Position numbers and translations under genes: made by a program
Notes under the pieces: model-generated
What the model was told of the DNA's origin: nothing
What the model saw: the letters and a program-made list of their open reading frames with translations, nothing else
Database searches by the model: none
Part shown: positions 28,191-38,100 of the stretch, in pieces
Layout of the letters: each line of letters starts with the position of its first letter
How positions within the stretch are numbered: position 1 is the first letter of the stretch
Assembly (NCBI RefSeq): GCF_011761565.1
Contig: NZ_JAASRM010000001.1
Span: 2,852,139 to 2,916,138 of the forward strand
Direction of reading: 5' to 3'
DNA length: 64,000 nucleotides
DNA from: Rhizomicrobium palustre
GTDB lineage: Bacteria; Pseudomonadota; Alphaproteobacteria; Micropepsales; Micropepsaceae

Positions 28191-29654
28191 GTGGATTTTA
28201 CCTCGAACGACAAACTGCATCTGGAACACCAGCCGCAGCTCGGCAGCGTTGGTTTGAGTGCGCTGGCGGAGGCGCATTGGGTTTCCGCGGCGCGTGCAGG
28301 ACGCGATCTGCTGGCAGCCGTGTTCGATGCGCTACCGATGGCGATCTACACCACGGATGCGAAGGGTAAGGTGCTCTTCTGCAATAACGCGGCAACGGCG
28401 GTATTTGGGTGCAGCCCTGAGGATGGTTCGGGCTGGTCACCGGCGGAACTTTTGCGCTGGCCAGACGGTACCGCGATGCGCGAAGGGCATAGCCCCATGA
28501 ACACGGCCTTGCGGGAGCGGCGCGCAATCCGAGGCGCGGAAGGAATGATTATCCGGGCGGGTGAGCAGCCCCTGCGGGTCATGATTTACGCAACCCCACT
28601 CCTGGATGGCGAGCGGCTGATCGGTAGTGTGAACATGCTGGTCGAATTCGGCGAGAAGGATCGCGCCAATTATTTCGAGCAGCGCCTCGCTACTATCGTG
28701 GCTTCCTCGGAAGACGCGATCATCTCCAAGGATCTCAATGGCACGATTATCACCTGGAACAAGGCTGCGGAGCGTCTCTTTGGCTATAGCGCCAGCGAAG
28801 CCGTGGGGCGGCCGATTTTGATGCTGATACCGGACGATCGCCATCAGGAGGAGACCGCCATTCTCGAGAGCATTCGTAACGGTCGGCCGGTGGCGCGCTA
28901 TGAAACCATGCGCCGGCGCAAGGATGGCAGCCTTGTGCCCATCGCCCTCACGGTGTCGCCGCTGCGGGATACGACGGGGCGGATTATCGGTGCCTCGAAA
29001 ATCGCGCGCGATATTTCCGAGCAGATGCGCGCCCGCGAACAGCAAATGCTGGTGCTGAACGAGATGAGTCACCGCGTGAAGAATGTTTTGGCTGTTGCTG
29101 GCGGGCTCGTCGGACTCAGCGCGCGTTCCGCGACCGACCCCAAAGCCATGGCGCGGGCGGTTCAGGAGCGGCTAGGGGCCTATTCGCGCGCGCATGAACT
29201 CACCCGCTTCTCCCTCTCCGATGTGGGGCAGGCCAATGGCCAATCCACGACCTTGCATACGTTGTTGCGCGCAATCATCTCGCCTTATCTCGATACGGCG
29301 GAAGAGGGAACGAATATCGTTCTTGAGGGCGAGGATGCGGTGATCGATGCGGGCGCTACCGCCAGCCTGGCCCTGGTACTGCACGAGTTCACCACCAACG
29401 CGACCAAATACGGCGCCCTCTCTACGGCTTCGGGACGGATCACGATCCGATGCGGCACCTCTGAGGATGGCATCGATATCGTGTGGACGGAGCGCGGCGG
29501 CCCGCAGATCACGCAAATTCCGGAGCGGCAAGGCTTCGGCAGCGTTCTCGCGAGCAAAACGGTGGAAGGTCAGCTCGGCGGAAGCCTGCGCTATGATTGG
29601 CGGCAAGAGGGTGTGGTGATCACCTTGCGAATCCCGCGCTCCCCTCAAAGCTGA
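28191..29654 (+). CDS. PAS-PAS HWE-family sensor histidine kinase
   Basis: 487 residues, no membrane span, so cytoplasmic. PAS domain 1 at ~40-150 (DALPMAIYTTDAKGKVLFCN), PAS domain 2 at ~165-285 (EDAIISKDLNGTIITWNKAA; a PAC-type end ARDISEQ), then an HWE kinase core: the phospho-acceptor His in NEMSHRVKNVL, the N-box HEFTTNATKYGAL, and the WTERGG signature. HWE and HisKA_2 kinases are the usual inputs to PhyR in Alphaproteobacteria, and this gene lies 3' to 3' with the membrane kinase of the GSR operon (10-base overlap). GTG start at 28191. Signal unknown; I see no heme or FMN motif (no NCRFLQ). Confidence 0.9.
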   Translation: MDFTSNDKLHLEHQPQLGSVGLSALAEAHWVSAARAGRDLLAAVFDALPMAIYTTDAKGKVLFCNNAATAVFGCSPEDGSGWSPAELLRWPDGTAMREGHSPMNTALRERRAIRGAEGMIIRAGEQPLRVMIYATPLLDGERLIGSVNMLVEFGEKDRANYFEQRLATIVASSEDAIISKDLNGTIITWNKAAERLFGYSASEAVGRPILMLIPDDRHQEETAILESIRNGRPVARYETMRRRKDGSLVPIALTVSPLRDTTGRIIGASKIARDISEQMRAREQQMLVLNEMSHRVKNVLAVAGGLVGLSARSATDPKAMARAVQERLGAYSRAHELTRFSLSDVGQANGQSTTLHTLLRAIISPYLDTAEEGTNIVLEGEDAVIDAGATASLALVLHEFTTNATKYGALSTASGRITIRCGTSEDGIDIVWTERGGPQITQIPERQGFGSVLASKTVEGQLGGSLRYDWRQEGVVITLRIPRSPQS

Positions 29655-31378
29655 CGCGTGCGGCCGATGGTGAAAACGTTATAATCTTCGTTTACCGTTT
29701 TCGCCTGAGATGGGGCGCCTTCCGACGGCACGAACAACGTCAGCTTGGTGCCGCCATGGGGCAGGGGCTCATCAGCATAGCGTCCGCGCAGCTGTTCGGA
29801 AAGGCTTCTCAGAATGCGCGCGGAAAGCGATCCCGGTGTGGGCAGGCTGCCGTTATCGCGTTCCTCGATGATGAGTTGGCAGCCGCCGGGGTCGCTGGCA
29901 AAGCTCAGCCGCACATCGCGCAGCCGTCCTTCCGCGCGCGGCAGAAACATATCGAAGCTGATGGCTTCCACCGCGAAAAGCACGATGGGGGTGGCGGTAT
30001 CGGGCGAAAGCCAGCGATGCGAAATGGAGATTTGAAGCGAGAAAATCTGGCCGGCATCATGGGCCACGGTGCGCAGCTGATCGGCCAACTGCGCGAACAG
30101 AACCTGCATGTCCAGCATGGGGTCGCTTTCGCTCTTTTCGATCAGCCGCTGGATCAAGGTCAGCGCGTCCACGCGCACGATGATTTGGCGAAAGGCGCTG
30201 CGGGCCACGGGATTGGCGATATTCTGGGCGTAGATCGCGATCAGGCTGGAGACAATCTGCAGATTGTTTTTGACGCGGTGATGGATCTCGCGGGTCATGC
30301 TGAATTGGCGTTCCAGCGCCTTGGAAAGGTTGCGGTCGCGGTCCTGAATGGCGATGGCCATGCGCTTCATCTCGCGTCCGAGAAGCTTGAACTCATCCGG
30401 AGCGGCGCGCAGATCGTCGAGCGAGAGAGTGAAATGATTGCGACCATAAGCGACCGCCACCCGTTTCAGGTAAATCGTCCAGCGGATTACCAGCCACTCG
30501 GTGCCCAGCCAAATCGCGGCCACGGTCGCGCCGATGATCAGGATGGTCAAAAGCACATCCGCCAGAAGATAGCCGCGGAACGTGCCGAGTAGCCGTGGTT
30601 CGGGAATGCCGAAGGCGACATATTTATCTGAAATGCCGATAGGCTCGGCTACCCAGCGCCAGCGACTGCCCGCGCCGGTATTCAGGGTGAAGACTTTCCG
30701 CTTGGCTTCTTTCGCGTTCTGGATCACCGCCTCAGCGATGCCTGAAGGCACTGGATGGTTGGTGGCAAAGACATTGCCGTTCTTGTCGAGGATAAGCGAC
30801 AGTGCGCCCTCGGGCAGCTTGGTGACTTGTGGGGCGGTTTCCAGCCAATCCAGATCGATCGCGGCACTCACAGCGCCCGCGAAACTGCCATCGCCATTGT
30901 AGACGGGCATCGCCATGGGCAATACGGACTTCTTCAGAATTTTGCTTTGGAATTGATTGCCCACGACCACGGTTTTGGAGCTGCGCAGCGCATTCCACCA
31001 GTTCAGTCGCGCGGCGATCGGCTGGGTGGGAGAAACTGCGCCCATGCAGATGATATTGCCGCTCGCATCGACCCTTGTCAGGTTGATGATCGGCATCGCG
31101 CCGACCAGTGAGTCCGATAGCTCGGCATAGCATTTTTCGCGGGTGTCGGTCTTATCGGGACGGCGCGCGATGGAACGCAAAAGCTGCTCGGCACGCGTGA
31201 AAACATTCTGCTCGCTATAGGCAGCATAAAGCGCCGTCTGCATCAGAATGCGGTCGGTCTCCCGCTGGTAGGCGCGGAAATTCAATACGGCCTGGATGAT
31301 GCTCGCCAGGGCCAACGGCGCAAGCGCCAAGCCCACCACGAGCATCAGCCGCAGCCGGATGGAGTTCGTCGATGCCAA
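29645..31378 (-). CDS. Membrane-bound HisKA_2 sensor kinase of the general stress response
   Basis: 577 residues. Membrane span 1 at ~8-30 (LMLVVGLALAPLALASIIQA), an extracytoplasmic dCache-like sensor over ~32-270 (NGDGSFAGAVSAAIDLDWL is typical of it), membrane span 2 at ~272-298 (LLTILIIGATVAAIWLGTEW), then a HisKA_2 dimerisation domain with phospho-acceptor His in TREIHHRVKNNLQIVSSLIA and a C-terminal ATPase domain. It begins 9 bases after the ecfG stop, so it is the third gene of nepR-ecfG-kinase. Probable role: phosphorylate PhyR (PhyK-like); inferred from family and position. Confidence 0.9.
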   Translation of the reverse strand: MASTNSIRLRLMLVVGLALAPLALASIIQAVLNFRAYQRETDRILMQTALYAAYSEQNVFTRAEQLLRSIARRPDKTDTREKCYAELSDSLVGAMPIINLTRVDASGNIICMGAVSPTQPIAARLNWWNALRSSKTVVVGNQFQSKILKKSVLPMAMPVYNGDGSFAGAVSAAIDLDWLETAPQVTKLPEGALSLILDKNGNVFATNHPVPSGIAEAVIQNAKEAKRKVFTLNTGAGSRWRWVAEPIGISDKYVAFGIPEPRLLGTFRGYLLADVLLTILIIGATVAAIWLGTEWLVIRWTIYLKRVAVAYGRNHFTLSLDDLRAAPDEFKLLGREMKRMAIAIQDRDRNLSKALERQFSMTREIHHRVKNNLQIVSSLIAIYAQNIANPVARSAFRQIIVRVDALTLIQRLIEKSESDPMLDMQVLFAQLADQLRTVAHDAGQIFSLQISISHRWLSPDTATPIVLFAVEAISFDMFLPRAEGRLRDVRLSFASDPGGCQLIIEERDNGSLPTPGSLSARILRSLSEQLRGRYADEPLPHGGTKLTLFVPSEGAPSQAKTVNEDYNVFTIGRTRQL

Positions 31379-31387
31379 TCGCTCCCC

Positions 31388-32005
31388 CTAGCGCAGCAGC
31401 TTCTCCGCGTTGGCCTCTCTTACCTTGCGGAATAGAGCGTCCGTCAGTTCATCAGTGCGATCGCGCCGGTCTGGAAGCTGGCCTGCCGTGCCTTCGACAA
31501 GATGCTGCAATTGCTTGCGGGCGCGCGATACGCGGCTTTTGATCGTGCCCACGGCACAGCCGCAAATCTGTGCCGCCTCATCATAGGAAAATTCCGACGC
31601 AGTCAGGATAAGCGCTTCTTTCTGCTCGGAAGGGAGCTGGCTGAAGGCGCGCATCAGATCGGTAAGATCGAGCCTTGCATGCTGCTCGGCTTCGGCCCCT
31701 TCGCCGGTGTGTGAATAGGCAGCGTTGTAATCCGAGGCGGTTTTGGCGCGGCGGTGGTTGGAATAGAACTCGTTGCGCAGGATGACGAACAGCCAAGCCT
31801 TAAGGTTGGTGCCGAGCTGGAATTTTTCCCGCGCCTGCCAGGCTTTGGCGAGGGTTTCCTGCGCCAGATCATCGGCTAAATCGCGCTGCCCACAGAGCGA
31901 GCGTGCGAATGCACGCAACACAGGAATCATCTCCACCAAGCCATCGCGGAATTCGGCGGTGTCATTGGGAACGGGAGGCCTGGGCTTGTGAAGAGGCTGG
32001 CTCAT
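31388..32005 (-). CDS. ecfG: EcfG-type extracytoplasmic-function sigma factor
   Basis: 205 residues. Region 2 (VLRAFARSLCGQRDLADDLA, QETLAKAWQAREKFQLGTNL, KAWLFVILRNEFYSNHRR) and region 4 (LPSEQKEALILTASEFSYDE, CGCAVGTIKSRVSRARKQL) are both complete. This is the alphaproteobacterial general stress sigma factor, held inactive by NepR and released when phosphorylated PhyR binds NepR. The start overlaps the nepR stop by ATGA. Its recognition site, GGAAC-N16/17-CGTT, occurs repeatedly in this window. Confidence 0.95.
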   Translation of the reverse strand: MSQPLHKPRPPVPNDTAEFRDGLVEMIPVLRAFARSLCGQRDLADDLAQETLAKAWQAREKFQLGTNLKAWLFVILRNEFYSNHRRAKTASDYNAAYSHTGEGAEAEQHARLDLTDLMRAFSQLPSEQKEALILTASEFSYDEAAQICGCAVGTIKSRVSRARKQLQHLVEGTAGQLPDRRDRTDELTDALFRKVREANAEKLLR

Positions 32006-32214
32006 CGCGTGCTCTCATCCATCTTCTTAAGCAGTGCCATGAACTCATCCGGCACGGGTTCGGAAGCGACATCGTCGTAGAATCTCTTTAGCCCCCTGGT
32101 GATGGCCTTTTGATGCGCCTTGTACCGGCGCGAGTCTTCTTTGGGATCGATTTCGTTCACGTCGCCTTGTGGCCGCTCTAGCGAGCCGGCTTTCTGTTGC
32201 TGTTTGTTATCCAT
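32002..32214 (-). CDS. nepR: NepR anti-sigma factor
   Basis: 70 residues, hydrophilic and helical, with the conserved NepR block at ~33-68 (QKAITRGLKRFYDDVASEPV, PDEFMALLKKMDES). NepR binds EcfG, and binds the sigma-like domain of phosphorylated PhyR instead under stress. ATG at 32214 with AGAGGG upstream; an upstream ATG/GTG at 32244 would add ten non-conserved residues. First gene of the nepR-ecfG-kinase operon, divergent from phyR. Confidence 0.93.
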   Translation of the reverse strand: MDNKQQQKAGSLERPQGDVNEIDPKEDSRRYKAHQKAITRGLKRFYDDVASEPVPDEFMALLKKMDESTR

Positions 32215-32300
32215 CACTGCCCTCTGACCACGGGGAGAAAGCAATAATTCCGTAACGGCATGCTTGTGGTCGCCGTGTGCGGAGCGTTGCCAGTCTCAAT

Positions 32301-32325
32301 AACAACTGCGCCGCTTTTTTGTTCC
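32301..32325 (-). promoter_or_regulatory. Putative EcfG autoregulatory promoter of nepR-ecfG (one mismatch)
   Basis: On the minus strand: GGAAC, 16 bases, TGTT. Back-to-back with the phyR box; the two -35 elements form GTTCC-N6-GGAAC. Confidence 0.55.
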
Positions 32326-32331
32326 TGGTTG

Positions 32332-32357
32332 GGAACAGAGTTTTTCGGCACGACGTT
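32332..32357 (+). promoter_or_regulatory. EcfG-type promoter of phyR
   Basis: GGAAC, 17 bases, CGTT; perfect consensus, 66 bases before the phyR start. Gives positive feedback on the anti-anti-sigma factor. Confidence 0.8.
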
Positions 32358-32422
32358 GTCACCGGTAGAGACGTTGCGTGCGAAGGCGCGCGCTATTCGG
32401 TATTGCGGGAAGGGACTGACGA

Positions 32423-33208
32423 ATGAACATGACCGACACTTTGGGGCCTCATCTTCCGTTTCTGCGCCGTTACGCGCGGGCGTTGACCGGTTCTCAATCC
32501 ACTGGCGATTCCTATGTGCGGGTGCTTCTTGAATCCTTGCTTGACGGAAACATGAGCCTTCCTGGCGATGTTCCGCCTCGGCTTGGGATCTATCGTTTGT
32601 TTCACGAACTCTGGAGCTCGAATATCCACCTTCCCGCGGGGGAAGGTGCAAGCATGCATTCGAGCGTAGAGCAGCGCCTGCAATTGGTTCAGCCCGAGAA
32701 CCGCGAGGCTTTGCTTCTCAGTTCTGTCGAAGATTTCACGGTGGATGAGACAGCATACATCCTGGGTACCAGCGAAGAGGATGTTCAGGAGTCGATCGCG
32801 GCTGCCTTGCATTCGATTGATCAGGATCTGGAATCGCGCGTGCTTATTATCGAGGACGAGGCGATCATCGCGCTTGATCTCGAAAATCTGGTCAACGAGC
32901 TTGGCCATCGCGTGGTGGGCATAGCTGCTACGCGTGATGATGCGGTGCGCCTCGCGCGCCAGCGCCAGCCTCAGCTCATCCTCACCGATATCAAGCTCGC
33001 TGATGGCAGCTCGGGCATCGATGCAGCAATGGCGATTGTGCAGGATCTGGATGTGCCGGTGGTCTTCATCACGGCCTATCCCGAATTCCTCCTCACCGGT
33101 CAGCGACCGGAGCCGGTTTATCTCGTCACCAAGCCGTTTTCGCGGGATACCGTCCGCGCGACCATCGGTCAGGCCCTGTTTTTCCACCGGCCCAGGATGG
33201 CCGCTTAA
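32423..33208 (+). CDS. phyR: PhyR anti-anti-sigma response regulator
   Basis: 261 residues. Residues ~8-133 are a sigma-factor-like domain (PHLPFLRRYARALTGSQSTG, VEDFTVDETAYILGTSEED) that mimics EcfG; residues ~138-255 are a receiver domain with acidic pair in LIIEDEAIIALD, phospho-acceptor Asp189 (LTDIKLADG), Thr in FITAYPE and Lys in VTKPFSRDTV. When phosphorylated it sequesters NepR and frees EcfG. Divergent from nepR-ecfG, under a perfect EcfG box. Confidence 0.96.
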   Translation: MNMTDTLGPHLPFLRRYARALTGSQSTGDSYVRVLLESLLDGNMSLPGDVPPRLGIYRLFHELWSSNIHLPAGEGASMHSSVEQRLQLVQPENREALLLSSVEDFTVDETAYILGTSEEDVQESIAAALHSIDQDLESRVLIIEDEAIIALDLENLVNELGHRVVGIAATRDDAVRLARQRQPQLILTDIKLADGSSGIDAAMAIVQDLDVPVVFITAYPEFLLTGQRPEPVYLVTKPFSRDTVRATIGQALFFHRPRMAA

Positions 33209-33304
33209 TCCAGTCGTGAAAATTTTGTCATGGCAAGCCCCGGTACCGTCAGAGATTGCGGGCCGGGGCTTTTCTTCCGCCCCGTTTTGGGCCTAATTGC
33301 CTCT

Positions 33305-35164
33305 ATGTCCGGGCTTCGTTTTCGCATCGCGCCGGCTGCCGCGGCAGCTCTGATTTACCTTGCACCCGTCGCTTTTGAAGGCGCGCGCGCGGCCGATCCA
33401 CAGGGCTATACCCTGTCAAATCCGGACACGGGCGATGATGAGCTGGATACGGCCTTAAAAGATTCCTCGCTTCTGATTCTCTTGCGCAGCAAGACCCCCG
33501 CGCCGCCCTTTGCTTTGATCGACCGGGCCCGGGGCGATTTCGGCCGTTTCCAGACCGTGCTGGAGAGCTTTGGCTATTACCAAGGCAAGGTATCCATCAC
33601 TATCGCGGGGCGCGATGTGAACGACAAAACCTTGCCGGATTTCCTGGAAAGTGTCCCGCAAGGCCAGACCGTGGAAATCAAATCCGTGGTCGAGCGCGGC
33701 ACGCAATACACGCTGCGCAATGTGAGCTTCCATGGCACGCTGCCGCCCGGGTTTGATGCCGCCAGTTTTGTCGGTGTCTCCAAAGGCGATCCGGCGGTGG
33801 CTGCCGACGTGCTTGGCGGGCAGGGGGCTTTGCTTTCGGCCTTGCAGGAGCGGGGCTATGCTTTCGCCAAAGTCGGTGTACCGGATGCTTATGCGGATGA
33901 TGCGGAAAAGGTGCTTGACGTCAGCTATAATATCGAGCCCGGCCCGCGCGTGAATATCGGCGCGATTTCTTTTCAGGGTCTAAAGCATGTGCGCGAGGAT
34001 TTCGCGCGCGAGAGCCTTACGGTGCATACCGGCGATCTTTACAATCCCAGCGCCATCGAGGCGTCGCGGTTAAAGCTTGTCGGCCTAGGCGTCTTCTCCG
34101 GCGTTTCCGTGCGCGCCGCCGATCATGAGGAGAATGATCACTCCGTCCCGCTGCTGTTCGATGTGCAGGAGAGCAAGCAGCATGCGGTGGCCTTATCGGG
34201 TGCTTATTCGACGGATTTGGGCGTCAGCCTTTCGGCCAGCTGGTCGCATCGTAATCTTCTGGGCCGCGGCGAGCAGCTCAATCTCTTGGCGTCCGGCATC
34301 GGGCTTGGCGGTTCGGCGACCTCCGGTCTTGGCTATAATCTTCAGGCCCAATTCATCCAGCCGCGTTTCTTAGGCGATGATCAAGCTTTCGAAGTCAATC
34401 TTGCCGCCGTCAAGCAAGATCTCGATGCTTATGATCAGACTGCCCAGACTTTCGGCATCTATGTCCGCAAGCATTTCTCTAAGCTCTGGAACGGCACCGC
34501 CGGGATGACGGTCACCCATGATCTCGTTTCTCAACAGGGCACCGAGCGGACCTATGAGCTGGTCGCACTGCCGGTTACCGCGCAATACGACTCCACCGGG
34601 CTGAAAGACCCGCTCTCCGATCCGGTGAAAGGCGGGCGCGGCGCGCTTTCGATCACGCCCACCATCGCGCGTGGCAAGCAAACCGTGCTCTTTACGGTCA
34701 TTCAGGCCTCGGGGTCTTATTATTTCGATCTTTCAGGCAATGGCCATTCGGTGATCGCTACGCGCGCGCTGCTTGGCACTATTCAGGGTGGCTCCACCTT
34801 CGATCTGCCGCCGGACCAGCGCTTATATGCCGGCGGCAGCGGCTCCGTGCGCGGGTTCCGCTATCAATCCATCGGGCCGCATTTTGCCAATGGCGATCCC
34901 ACTGGCGCCTCCTCGGTCGATGCCGTGAGTGTCGAATTACGTCAGCGCCTGTGGAGCAATTATGGTCTGGCGGCGTTCGTGGATGCGGGGCAGGCGAGCG
35001 AAAGCGACCTTCCCTTTAACGGCAGCGTGCAAGTGGGCGCTGGCATCGGCGCGCGCTACTATACCTCTATCGGCGCCATCCGGGCGGATGTGGCGATTCC
35101 CGTCACCAAAGTCCCCAATGGCGACGCGTTCGAGATTTACCTCAGCATCGGCCAGGCATTTTAA
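33305..35164 (+). CDS. tamA: TamA, Omp85-family outer-membrane assembly protein
   Basis: 619 residues. Signal peptide ending near ARA-ADPQ, POTRA domains over ~45-260 (for example GYYQGKVSITIAGRDVNDKT, INIG-type AISFQGLKHVREDFARESLT), and a C-terminal 16-strand Omp85 barrel (~270-619) with the conserved LYAGGSGSVRGFRYQSIGP loop and C-terminal Phe. TamA with TamB helps insert outer-membrane proteins and move lipids between membranes. ATG 33305 gives a proper signal peptide; longer in-frame starts from 33230 would add a non-signal extension. The stop overlaps the tamB start (TAATG). Confidence 0.93.
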   Translation: MSGLRFRIAPAAAAALIYLAPVAFEGARAADPQGYTLSNPDTGDDELDTALKDSSLLILLRSKTPAPPFALIDRARGDFGRFQTVLESFGYYQGKVSITIAGRDVNDKTLPDFLESVPQGQTVEIKSVVERGTQYTLRNVSFHGTLPPGFDAASFVGVSKGDPAVAADVLGGQGALLSALQERGYAFAKVGVPDAYADDAEKVLDVSYNIEPGPRVNIGAISFQGLKHVREDFARESLTVHTGDLYNPSAIEASRLKLVGLGVFSGVSVRAADHEENDHSVPLLFDVQESKQHAVALSGAYSTDLGVSLSASWSHRNLLGRGEQLNLLASGIGLGGSATSGLGYNLQAQFIQPRFLGDDQAFEVNLAAVKQDLDAYDQTAQTFGIYVRKHFSKLWNGTAGMTVTHDLVSQQGTERTYELVALPVTAQYDSTGLKDPLSDPVKGGRGALSITPTIARGKQTVLFTVIQASGSYYFDLSGNGHSVIATRALLGTIQGGSTFDLPPDQRLYAGGSGSVRGFRYQSIGPHFANGDPTGASSVDAVSVELRQRLWSNYGLAAFVDAGQASESDLPFNGSVQVGAGIGARYYTSIGAIRADVAIPVTKVPNGDAFEIYLSIGQAF

Positions 35165-38100
35165 TGCGTTTTGAATGGCAGACATGGCTTCGGTGGGCTG
35201 CGGTCGTAGTGGCGGGGCTTCTCGCCGCGCTGGCGGTATTTTTGCTCTTCTGCTTTTATACGCCGCCTGGTCATCGCGTGGTGGCATCGCTGGTACAATC
35301 TCTCTCGGGCGAGACGGTGGCGATTAAGGGCCTCTCGGGCAGCTTGCCGAACCATCTCAGCGCCACAGAAGTTGAATTGCGCGATGCGCAAGGCCCTTGG
35401 CTCAAGATCGAGGGCGTGAAGCTCGATTGGAAAGCGCTGGGCGCGCTCACCGGTCATATCAGGATTTCCCATCTCCACGCCGCCAGGGTTACCGTACTCC
35501 GCCGCCATGTCGCCGCGCCCAGCACCTCTACATCGACCACAGAGATCGAGATCGCGGATATCTCCTTGCCGCATGTGGAGCTGCGTCAGGGGCTATTGCG
35601 CAAAGCCGCGGTGCTTTCGGGGGCCGGTTCACTGCATTATGCCTCGCGCCACGATCTGTCCGCCGATCTTTCCATTCGCCGCTTGGATGCCGAGGGGCGG
35701 TATGATGTGCATGCCGTGATCGAGCGTGACATCGCCAAAGGTACCATTGCGATAAGTGAAGCTGGAGACGGCATCATCGGCGGGCTGATTGGTTTGCCGG
35801 ATTTAGGCCCGGTGACGATGAATGCCCGTGCCGCCGCGCAGGGTTCTGCCAATACGCTTCGTCTCAGCTTCTCGGCGGACCTTCTCAATATTTTCGCGGG
35901 CGGCACCATCGATCTCGCCAAGGAAGAGGCTGCTCTCGATTTTTCGGCGGTAGCGCCTGACATGCATCCGAGCCCATCCCTTTCCTGGGGCGTGATTTCC
36001 GCCCGCGGCCATCTGCATGGCGGCTTCGCGGCGCCCGATATTGATGCCTCATTGCGTATCGCCCGGCTTTCGGTTTCAGGAACACGTATGGAAGAGGTGC
36101 GGGCGACCGTGACCGGCTCCGCGGGCAAAGCCAATCTTCATCTCATCGCCACTGGCCTCACATTACCGGGCGAGACGGCCCCGGTCTTCGCATCCGCGCC
36201 GGTTGATATCACGGCCCATGCCGAACTTGGCGAGGCCACGCGGCCCATCGAATTTGTGCTCAGCCATCCCTTGCTGCGCCTTTCAGGCGAGGCGATGACC
36301 AAAGCGCCGATCAGCGCGAAGCTTTCTTTGGTTGTGCCTTCGCTTGGCGGCCTTGCGCCCTTGACCGGCACCAAGCTTGATGGCGCGGCCGATTTCGCGC
36401 TGGATGTGAAGCAGGCCGCCGCCAACACCGAACTCGCGCTGAAAGGCACGATTGCCACACAAGGCGACAGCACGCCCGCCAAGCTTCTCGGCAAAGCCAA
36501 GCTCGAGGCGACGGCGAGCTTAGGCGCGACAGGCAATGTCATGATGCGCGCAAAGTTGCAGGGGGCGGCGGTGAAAGCCGAAATTGCGGGCTCGCAAAAT
36601 ACGGGTAAACAATCCTTCACCGGTGAAGCCGCGCTCTCTGACCTATCTCGGCTCGCATCCACCTTGGTGGGATCGCTTAATCTGCGCGGCAGCCTCACTG
36701 GCCAAAGTGGCGATGCCAAGCTTGTCCTCAACGGCTCTGCCCTGGCAGCGCCCAAAGGAATGGCGCGCCAATCCATCACGCTCGCTGCGGAAGCTTCCGG
36801 TCTTCCCAAATTGAAGGCGGCGAATCTGCGCGTTTCGGGCCGCTTTAGCGGCGCGCCGGTGTCGCTGAAAGCCGATGTCACCCCTATGGGGCAAACGGGT
36901 ATGACCGTGCGGCTGACAGACGCCTCCTGGCGTAGCCTTCGCGCGCAAGGCACCATGGCCTTTACCGGCAAGACGCCGGCGGGCGGGGTTCGTCTTTCTG
37001 TGGCGCGACTGGCTGATCTTGCACCGCTAACCGGCATGCCGCTTTCGGGCAGTGTGGAGGCGCGCGCCGATCTTGGAAATGGCAATGCCGCTTTGCGCGC
37101 CGCGGGTACGAACATCGCGGTGGGTGAGAATAAGATTGGCCGGATTGAGATCGGCGGCACCATCGCTTCGCTGCAGCAGTCGCCGGTTTTTGGCCTCACC
37201 ATTTCGGTGCCGCAGCTCGCCACGCCCCAGGTCGCAGGCGCCGCCACGCTGCGGCTCTCCGGTCCGCTCACTGCGCTGAGCGCAAATCTTGAAACCCAGC
37301 TTACTGCCGCCGACGGGCAGTATTTCACCGTCTCGGCTGATGCGCTCGCCGATACCGCCGCCAAGCACGTCACCATCTCGCGCTTCAATGGGGTGTGGAA
37401 GGATCAGCGCGTCACGCTGGCCCAGCCGGCCACGCTCGATTACGCCAACGGACTGAAATTCGCCGCCAGCTTTATAGAAGGTAAGGCGGTGAGCGTGAGC
37501 TTTGTGGGCTTCGTGCCTTCCAACCCGCGCCAATCGATGAATGTGCGCGCCACAGGTTCCGCCGATTTGGCAGTGATTGGCTCCAGTCTTTCCTCTATAG
37601 GCCAATCGGTACGCGGAAAATTAGCGATGGATGTGACCATCACCGGCACGGCGGATAAGCCCAATATCGTGGGGCAGGCGACACTCACGGGCGCGCAGTT
37701 CCAGGATTATACCCGCGGCCTCAGCCTCACCGGTATTGAAGCGGTGGCCGAGGCGCAAGGCCCCAGTATCCGCCTCACCAAATTCACTGCCAAGGCGGGG
37801 CCGGGAAACATTACGGGTTCGGGTACCATCGATCTTGCTGCGCCCGGGCGCCCGGTGGATATCGCCTTCAAGGCCTCCAACGCGCGGCCCATGAGCAGCG
37901 ACCTTCTTACCGCGACGATCAATTCCGATCTCAAGCTGGAGGGCAATCTTTCCGACCGTCTCACCTTGTCGGGGCAGGTGAATGTCCAGCGCGGGAATAT
38001 CAACATCCCCGAGAAATTCGCCTCTGAGGTTGCCACCCTCAATGTGCGACGGACCCGCCAGCCGCAAGCCGCGCCGCCCGCGCAAACGGCGGTGCCGATT

